From NCBI RefSeq assembly GCF_002878395.1, contig NC_061111.1:25050571-25114570 (forward strand): a stretch of 64,000 nucleotides of DNA. Direction: 5' to 3'. The notes below the pieces were generated by a model. The model did no database searches. It had not been told where the DNA came from and saw only the letters and a program-made list of their open reading frames with translations. The stretch comes from Capsicum annuum (Eukaryota; Streptophyta; Magnoliopsida; Solanales; Solanaceae). Positions 56,911-64,000 of the stretch are shown here, in pieces. Each line of letters starts with the position of its first letter. The stretch's first letter is position 1. Position numbers and translations under genes: made by a program.

Positions 56911-57990
56911 GTGCCTGACAAGTTACTTACGGTTATGGTGGTTCAGTCATACTTAGTTGGGCAAGTTAAGACTTGCCAATATGACTATCCCTACATTTTT
57001 GGAATTCGAGATCGAGTACAGAATACTGGTGTTAAGTCTTTCACTATTGATGGTAAAGGTGTGTTACGTCATCATAGAAGATTGTGTATTCCCATTGTGG
57101 GTGATATGAGGAAGCTAATTCTTGATGAGGCTCATAGCTCGCGATATTCTATCCACCCTGGTGCTTTGAAAATGTATCAAGACTTGTGCGGATTGTACTG
57201 GTAGAAAGGTATGAAGGTTGATATTTTAAAACATGTCACTAGTTGTTTAAATTGTCAGCAGGTCAAGTATGAACATCAAAAACCTGGTGGAACGGTGCAA
57301 AAATTGATTATTCCGGAGTAGAAGTGGGAAAGGATTACTATGGATTTCGTTGTTGGATTGACAACTACTTTTAGGAAGCACAACTCAGTTTAGGTGATAG
57401 TGGATAGACTTACAAAATCTGCCCATTTTATACCAGTTTGGGTTACATATAGCGCAAGGCAGTTAGTGAAAATTTACCTTCTGGAGATAGATCAGCTTCA
57501 TGGTATGCCTATATCAATCATATCTGATCGAGGTACACAGTTCACTGCTGAGTTCTAGAGATCTTTTCATAAATCATTGGGTTCACAAGTTGAGTTGAGT
57601 GTAGCTTTTTATCCGCAGATCAACAGACAGTCTGAACGAGTTATTTAGATCTTAGAGGACATGTTTAGAGCTTGCGTTATTGAATTTAGTTGCCATTGAG
57701 ATGACCCATTGTCTTTAGTAGAGTTTGTTTATAATAATACCTACCATTCGAGCATTTAAATGGCACCGTATGAGGCTCTACATGGTCGCAAGTATCGTTC
57801 ACTAGTTGGCTAGTTTGAGCCTGGTGAAGCACAGTTATTGGGTCCAGATTTAGTTTATCAAGCATTGGAGAAGGTTGCAATGATAGAGACCGACTTAAGA
57901 CGTAACAAAGTAGGAAAAAGTCCTATGCAAATAAGAGGGTCCTTGATTTAGAGTTTGTAAAAGGGGAAAAAGTATTTCTGAAAGTTTCTC
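56911..57990 (+). pseudogene. Element F integrase core
   Basis: The zinc-binding H2C2 domain (56911-57290) holds HHRRLCIPIV, HSSRYSIHPG and CLNCQQVKYEHQKPGG. The core has the Asp of MDFVVGL, the Asp of ISDRGTQFTAEF and the Glu of QSERVI, so the DDE triad is intact. TAG, TGA or TAA stops at 57202, 57319, 57391, 57556, 57646, 57697, 57757 and 57811 each sit at a Trp or Gln position of the family. The LSLVEFVYNNTYHSSI block is recognisable before 57757. Confidence 0.9.
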
Positions 57991-57992
57991 CC

Positions 57993-58331
57993 ATGAAGGG
58001 AGTTATGAGGTTTGGCCGGAAGGGTAAGATAAGTCCTACATACATCGGTCCTTATGAGATTTTGGACCAAATCAGATTGGTGGTGTATAGGCTTGCTTTA
58101 CCTCCGAGATTGTCTGTAGTTTATCTTGTGTTTCATGTGTCTATGCATAGACGGTATGTTCATGATGATAGCCATAAGATCTATCCAGAGGATGTTGAGC
58201 TTGATGAAAATCTGACTTATGAGGAAAGCCTGATAGTTATTCTTGATAGGAAAGTACAACAGTTGAGGTCGAAGAAGATAGCTTCAGTCAATGTATTATG
58301 GCTTAATCATCTAACCAAGGAAGCTACTTAG
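57993..58331 (+). pseudogene. Element F integrase C-terminal tail (chromodomain-like)
   Basis: The frame reads MKGVMRFGRKGKISPTYIGP, YEILDQIRLVVYRLALPP, VFHVSMHRRYVHD, DVELDENLTYEE and VNVLWLNHLTKEAT, then TAG at 58329 where relatives have Trp (ATWE). In chromoviruses this tail directs integration to particular chromatin. The phase relative to the core is lost shortly before it. Confidence 0.85.
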
Positions 58332-58420
58332 GAGTCTAAGGAGGAGATGTGAGTTAGATATTCTCACTTATTTGAAATTTTAGGTATGATTCTAGACCCG
58401 TTCGAGGACGAACGTTATTT

Positions 58421-58434
58421 TAAGTGGGGGAAAA
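58421..58434 (+). other. Element F polypurine tract
   Basis: TAAGTGGGGGAAAA lies directly before the right LTR and is preceded by TTCGAGGACGAACGT. Confidence 0.85.
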
Positions 58435-60330
58435 TATAATAGCCAGCTTATTATTTCCTTTTAATGAAGGGTTAATTGGTAATTATAACCAATTATTAAT
58501 ATTAATTAAGGAATTAAAATGGGACAAGTCAAGAGCCTTTTTCAGTTTCACGATATTAGGTCTATATAGATGATCTTTTATCCTTGGAAAACCAGGAAGC
58601 AAAACAACATAAAAAAGAGATCAGCGGAGAGTATCGAAGCTATGTTAGCAAGCATCTTTCACCGATAAGATATAAAATTTGTTTATAGTTCTGTGGCATA
58701 GAATTCTAAAAAAAATAGTATATATTCCTTTCTTCCTACCCTTATTCTATTTGGAGCAAGAATTAGAATAATTCATATCAATATTGTGACGTAGGAAATA
58801 TCAATTACTTGTTGAAGTAGTTGAATTATATAGAAATGTTGGATGTTAAAGATGCTATAAAGTCCCGTAATTATTGGTAGTTTTAGTGTCTGCAGTATTC
58901 ATTGAAAATAGATCAAAACTCTAGTTAATGATTGGTTAGTTGTAATTTAGTTGCTGGTAAGTTTAATTGGAAGCATAATAACAGTTCGTCTTGAAAAAGA
59001 TGGCATATCAAGATTCAAGTTTGGCAATTAGTTCACTGCTTGAGCAAAATTTCTTTGTGTTAACTTACTGACGGTGCAATTTCATTTTAATGGTATAAGT
59101 ACATAATTTGGATGAAGCGATAGACTTTGATATTTCCCTTCCTCTGAAATTTTTCGAGATGATCGTTGATGGGGTATTGAATATATTAAATCCCTTTTGG
59201 TGTAGTTTAAGGTGCTTTGAGTTTTCGAGAGCATATTTTGATTTACTAAGAGGTGGTACTTGAATTGTGCATTCGAGGTAAGTGAGACTTTAAGCTTTGA
59301 TGCTTGTTTTTCAAATTTTCTTTATAATGTTTATGTTTTTTTGTCCTAGTTCATGTGTTGGAACAAGCATGCGACTTGGTAGAATCGGCGGTATTGATTA
59401 TTTGTGGATATGTATTTGTAAAGTTTAGTGAGAGCTGTTTAGTGATAATATGTGAGGTGATTTATGGGTGTTGAATATATTTTTCATCACTGCCGTTATA
59501 TTCTCTAGAGGCATTCATAGCTGTCATAATACGTTAGGGGCATTCTTATACTGCTGTAATATGTTAGGGGCATTACTTATGCTGTCGTAATATGTTAGGG
59601 GCGTGTACATGCTGCCGTAGTAGACTTTTTGGGGCATTATTTATGCTGCCATGGACTTGTCGGGTTAGGAAGATCACCTTCACTGCTTTTTATGATAAGT
59701 CGTGAGAGTGAATTGAGTTGAGACATAGAGTGATATTTTTTGAATTTCCTTTGAATCTTATTGATATTACTTTATGAGAGATATTATGTGCATATTATTT
59801 GTGTATTTTGTACTTTCTAACACTTGTTCCAGGAGTATTAAAGTAGCGGGTCGAGGATCTTACTGGGTTATATTTATATAGCTCACTCCTTACTTGCATA
59901 CCTGCAGATACGGTTGCAGAGAGAGGGGCTCACAGCTGATATCTTTACGTATGGATTTTGTCGCTGAGGTGAGCCTTCACATTGTTCGTGAAGGTTGTCA
60001 TTCATCTTTAGTTATTTTTTATCTTGTATTTTCTTTCATTGGGTTTTTATGCCCAAAAGTTGAACTCATGTAACTATGTTTAGATTCTACATGAACTTTG
60101 TGTGGGACTTGGGTTAGAGATTTGTTATCTAAACTATTGTCATTTTTATAAATCGCTATGCGGTATCTTATTGCATAATTACCCTGCGTTAATGATTATT
60201 TAGTGCACGTGGATTTGTGTATGTTTTCATCTCAGTGTTTGTAGATTGTGAATATATAGAATATTGTTTCTCCCAGCAAGTAGTATTGTCGGGAGCTAGT
60301 CACGCCTAGAGGTTATTTTGAGATGTCACA
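58435..60330 (+). repeat. Element F, 3' LTR
   Basis: 1896 bp, the partner of 51415-53320. It starts TATAATAGCC, where the left LTR has TGTAATTGCC. Confidence 0.9.
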
Positions 60331-60756
60331 GATGACGTCCATACTAGTTTTAGATTTGTTTTATCTAGAGGTAGGAAATTTGTTAGTAAGTCCACTTGTA
60401 TGAATAATAGTTCTATATGGATCTCGTGGAATTTAGAACCAATTGAATCACCACCTTTGGTGTGGTCTCTTGAAGAGATAAAAAGGCAATTGTGTCTTGC
60501 GGCTCATAAGATCCTAATTCTACCTTTTGGACCAACTGATGCTATTAAGACCCTTGTAGTTTCCTTATCTCTTGGAGATTCCCTTAAACAAATCCTTTGT
60601 GCATTTTTCATTGAGCATTTAATATTTAGTTCAAAGGATCCTTGGTTATATTTTAAATATGTGCAACCTTGGCATATTGAGATGAGCTATCGTGCTAATC
60701 CTAACCCTCATGCCATGAGGAGTTTGTATTCATTTGTCCTTTCTTCGATTTTGTAA
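60331..60756 (+). pseudogene. Element E ORF 3, 3' part, no known family
   Basis: From the second GATGA the phase of the 51305-51414 frame continues: FRFVLSRGRKFVSKS, then NNSSIWISWNLEPIESPPLV, WSLEEIKRQLCLAAHKILIL and later DPWLYFKYVQPWHIE, to TAA at 60754-60756. It contains several Trp residues and no recognisable domain. It lies just before the polypurine tract, where some plant gypsy elements carry an extra gene. The function is unknown. Confidence 0.45.
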
Positions 60757-60797
60757 GGTTTGGATTCGGGGTCGAATCCTTTTCAAGAAGGGAAGGA

Positions 60798-61102
60798 TGA
60801 TACGGGTTAAATGATCGCCTTAGCTTTCGAAGACATCATTTGAGGTCTGTACGTGGGGCATTAAGCTTTAGTCGCATTGAAGACACGGGATCCTACATGG
60901 AGGGGCCGATTTGAGTACACTAAAGAGCAATCCCACATGTGAAAGATTGCTTAGAGCATTGAAGATTGAGGATTCGCAGTTTTGGGACCTTCATTAAGGG
61001 CATTTTGGTCACTTAGCCTGGTCCAAGAAACATTCCATGTCCTTCCTAGCTCATTAAGGGTATTGGAGTCATTTTGTCTTCCATTATGTAATAAGGCTAT
61101 AT
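60798..61102 (+). repeat. Element E, 3' LTR (cut by element G)
   Basis: It starts TGATACGGGT after an AAGAAGGGAAGGA purine tract and follows the left LTR up to AATAAGGCTATAT, where TGTAACGCCC of element G begins. The last five bases before G are TATAT, the probable target site of G. Confidence 0.8.
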
Positions 61103-63516
61103 TGTAACGCCCTGAAAAATGAGTCCCGGAGCGTCACACGGTGCTTGAGGCTATGAGTAGCCCCAAGCTAACCCTTTGAGGCATTTTCATTTAGTTCAAC
61201 ACAAATCAACGGGGTTTCCAGAAATAACCCTCAAATATCAGCAGAGTAATCATCATCCAAGAATAAAAGAATTTCAGAAAGATAACAAAATACGACCTAT
61301 TAGTCAACTCCCAACATCTATACTAGTCTGACAAGCCTCTAAGAAAATCAATAAAACCAGCGATCCATTGAGACATACCCCAACTGACTTATACTCAATT
61401 ATAAAATGTAAACAATTCCGTGAAACCAACATCAGACATCATGTCCTCAGAACATGAGGACTCACCACAATAGAGGATGTAGAACAGCGTGCCCGAAAAA
61501 TCACTGTCCAACCTAGAACTGAGCACCTGAACCTACATTCTGAGAAAATGCAGCCCACATCCGAAGATGTGGGTCAGTACCATGGAAAGGAACTGAGTAT
61601 ATGGGGGTATATGCAGTTTTATAAACATCATCATCATAAATATTTATAAGAAATATGCAGGATATACGAAAGACTTATATAGCCCGAAGAAAATCATCAT
61701 AATCATGAGAGGATGAAATAAGTATAATAACACATGTGAGACATCATATAATTTGTCAATAACTTTCAGTACATCAAGAATATCAATTCTCATAATGTAA
61801 ATATCATTTAAATCTTTTGAAAGAATAACTTTCACAATTCCACTTTCAAATCACTTCACCGTTCACCATAGACAAAAGGAAGCACACACACACTGGGAGA
61901 TCCTATAACCGACATAAACCATGTGAGCTACATGGAGTCCAACGTACAACCCACGTTGGGGAGAGCCGTCCTATCCTTGCCATCGGAGTAGGACTATCGA
62001 TATCAAATCCACACAAACTAGTGATCACTATATAAATCAGCCTCAAGCTCACTCCTACGGGGGCACGTAGTTCTAGGGAAGTAAGGTCACTTTATACCTC
62101 CCACTCGATGCTAAAGATTTCTCCTGAACTTAGCTCAGATCATTTCAAAGACAATCCACAACAAAACAATTTCAGTAATATATAAATATGCATCGGGAGC
62201 CATCATGCTTCCCATCTATCAAAATCAACCACGTTGTGGATTTCTTTCACTCGAGTTCAAAACAACTCCATTAAGATCAAAAGGTCAAATCATTCAAAAT
62301 ATCTCAAATATTCAACATCAACGTGCTTATAACACACACTTTCTAAAAAAAACACAATTTCCAATGGGGATTAACGACCCAAATATCAAAATCATGATAA
62401 ATATCGTTCAAGATTCATTCTTTATATCTCCACACATGTAAATTCATCTTTCAAAATCATAAACATCAAGATTTCATAATAATGATCATAAGATATGGGT
62501 TCATGCTTCAAATTCGTAAAAGTCAAATAAAAATCATGCCTTTGTAAAGAAAATTACTTTTGAGCACAAGAACGAAAGAGAGTTCTTGTTGAAAAACCCC
62601 CACATACCTTGAATGATGAACTTTAGATAGATACTCGTTTTTGAGATGTTAATCGTGCCTTTGAATGATGGCTCTTGGAGTTCTTGAACTAGGAACTTAG
62701 AATCTTGAATAAATTTGCAGAATTAATGGTGAACTTTGGAGGTTCTTGAAGTTGGATGTAGGAGATTAGGGTTTTCTTTTTAAAGGAATTTGATGAAATA
62801 TAATATATAATGCTTTTAATAGGCTTTAATATAGGGTTTGGACGGATTTTAGGTGAGGGGGATTGACCAAAACACCCCTAAAAATGAAATAATTCTCGAA
62901 TCTGTCCTTTGGTGGACTGTTTTGATAGTCAGAAGTAGATCAACCATAACGTTTTACTCCAATATCCAAATTAGATGAAACAAATTTCATTAGAAATAGG
63001 ACTTTCATATCTTTCCATTGATATATAGTATCTCACCCAGATCATTGCATATGAGGAGTTATGATCATTTGAAGTTGATCCGAAAATTCGATTTTGGTAG
63101 GCTGAAGTAGATTGACCATAACTTTTTGCTCCGATAGACAAATTGGATGAAACCAATTTAATTGGAAAGAGGACTCACAGAGCTTTCCGTTGATATATAG
63201 TAGATCACACAGATCATTATGTACAAGGACATATGATCATTTAAATTTGGAGTAAAAATACGCCAAGCCTCAATACCTTTTCCTGCACGTTTTACTGTTC
63301 ACTACTATTCACGGTTCGTTCGAAATGTTCATAACTCGTCGCTCGGGTGTCCATTTTTGATGATCCACATATCGGTGGAAAGCTTATTAGATATTCTACT
63401 CAATGTTGCATCATAATCTAAGACATTTCATACGGAAATTTATAATTCATTCTAGAAGATAGAACCCAACACGTTTACGCACAAAATTTCAATGAAAATT
63501 TTCCCGGGGTATTACA
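61103..63516 (-). repeat. Element G, 3' LTR
   Basis: 2414 bp, read downwards from TGTAATACCCCGG at 63516 to GGGCGTTACA at 61103. It is the 3' LTR, since an integrase tail lies upstream on the minus strand. It contains a 172-bp tandem duplication and the gypsy LTR word pattern shared with A and H. Confidence 0.85.
62930..63265 (-). repeat. 172-bp tandem duplication in element G LTR
   Basis: AAGTAGATCAACCATAAC (62933) recurs as AAGTAGATTGACCATAAC (63105), followed by parallel TTGATATATAGTA and GATCATT(G/T) words. A third, weaker unit may follow near 63300-63400 (ATAACTCGTCGCTCGGGTGTCC). Confidence 0.75.
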
Positions 63517-63530
63517 TCATCTCCTCTTGG
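63517..63530 (-). other. Element G polypurine tract
   Basis: On the minus strand CCAAGAGGAGATGA precedes the LTR. Upstream is TTCGAGGATGAGTGTT, the lineage-typical block. Confidence 0.75.
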
Positions 63531-64000
63531 AAACACTCATCCTCGAATGATGCTATACATGCCAATATTAGATAGGGAATAGAGCATACAGCTGAAACCA
63601 TCCGTTAGACTCATCACCACATCGTTTCTCACTCCGAATGCAACATAGAGTGCATAAATTCAAGAAACTACAGCTGAACACATAATAAATGATAGCTGAA
63701 CTGCTGCAACTTTTATAAAAAGTGCATGATTTAGGAAAGAACGATACCTTCAGCTTGATCGGAGTTCATGGAAAATAGGTGTGGGTACTTGGATCGCATA
63801 TCTGCCTCAGCTTCCCAAGTTGCACCCTCAACAGATTGATTTTGCCACAACACCTTGACCAAGGGAACTTCTTTGTTCCTTAGTCTTCAGACACTGAAAT
63901 CTAGAATCTTAACAAAAATCTCATCAAAAGAAAGATTTTCTTGAATGTCAGCACTCACAGAGGAATCCACTACTACAGCATCGCTAATATGCTTTCTAAG
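63531..64000 (-). pseudogene. Element G integrase C-terminal tail (runs off window)
   Basis: The minus strand reads LRKHISDAVVVDSSVSADIQ, ENLSFDEIFVKILDFSV, stop, RLRNKEVPLVKVLWQNQSVE, GATWEAEADMRSKYPHLF. This is the tail of a Del/Tekay-like integrase, in which the ATWE block is intact. One stop, at a Gln position, is visible. The rest of the element lies beyond 64000. Confidence 0.85.

Larger units (their letters stand above)
51415..60330 (+). mobile_element. Element F: complete Ty3/gypsy retrotransposon, inactive
   Basis: 8916 bp with LTRs 51415-53320 and 58435-60330 and a perfect GATGA duplication (51410-51414 and 60331-60335). It has a tRNA-iMet primer site, a polypurine tract, and gag, protease, RT, RNase H and integrase in gypsy order, with the C-terminal tail of Del/Tekay-like elements. 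Frames are nearly colinear and broken mainly by point stops at Gln, Arg and Trp codons. LTR differences of roughly 8% by eye suggest it is younger than B. Confidence 0.95.
47287..61102 (+). mobile_element. Element E: non-autonomous LTR retrotransposon, split by element F
   Basis: The LTR at 47287-48055 starts TGATACGGGT, and its first 0.3 kb recurs at 60798-61102 before element G cuts it off. A primer site (TGGTATCAGA, 48059-48068) and a polypurine tract (about 60783-60797) fit. Excluding element F, the interior is about 3.2 kb with gag/protease-like and unrecognised frames, but no RT, RNase H or integrase. It therefore depended on another element's enzymes. It is inserted in the MITE of unit D. 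The right target duplication is out of view. Confidence 0.75.

Overview
This window reads as intergenic, transposon-dense plant nuclear DNA. It is most likely from a member of the Solanaceae, and a large-genome relative such as pepper is plausible. The evidence is a tRNA-derived SINE of the Solanaceae TS/SolS type in three copies, several Ty3/gypsy chromovirus-type (Del/Tekay-like) LTR elements with tRNA-iMet primer sites, a Mutator-like transposase relic, hAT-like and foldback MITEs and high A+T. No prokaryotic feature, no intact host gene and no functional RNA gene was found. The species is an inference; only the repeat content is seen.

Layout. 1-4488: anonymous sequence, then a 2.2-kb inverted structure (arms about 840-1305 and 2660-3065) around a tiny spliced gene-like unit, abutting a broken MULE transposase (3053-4484, minus). 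4489-12222: element A, a non-coding LTR element with 3.1-kb LTRs whose right LTR is cut by palindrome-rich repeats (12223-12772). 12773-16605: first locus of a 1.85-kb tandem unit (unit D) that carries a SINE and a MITE, here interrupted by a gypsy fragment (C2). 16606-17930: A+T-rich minisatellite. 17931-34299: gypsy element C (minus), split by the complete gypsy element B (19291-29080, minus, target duplication GCGAA). 34300-38275: A+T-rich DNA with MITE- and SINE-like pieces. 38284-39774: foldback element with an 8-bp target duplication and a nested hAT-like MITE. 39815-40190: LINE tail. 40782-43730: fragments of a possible host gene split by a solo LTR (41305-43454, target duplication ATTGG). 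44388-47286: second locus of unit D. 47287-61102: element E, a non-autonomous LTR element with unrecognised ORFs, split by the full gypsy element F (51415-60330, plus, target duplication GATGA) and cut at its right LTR by element G (61103 to beyond the window, minus).

How it works together. The sequence is a stratigraphy rather than a pathway: SINE and MITE into unit D, then amplification of D, then E into D, then F and G into E; separately, B into C. Removing B or F together with one target-duplication copy gives back a continuous reading frame in the host element. All gypsy pol genes seen are broken. In F the stop codons I could assign in the integrase all lie at Trp or Gln codons, as expected from deamination of methylated cytosines. 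I did not find a convincing undescribed functional system. The least explained items are the inverted MULE structure with its small spliced unit, the ORFs of element E, the gene-like blocks of unit D, and the complementary breakpoints of C and C2.
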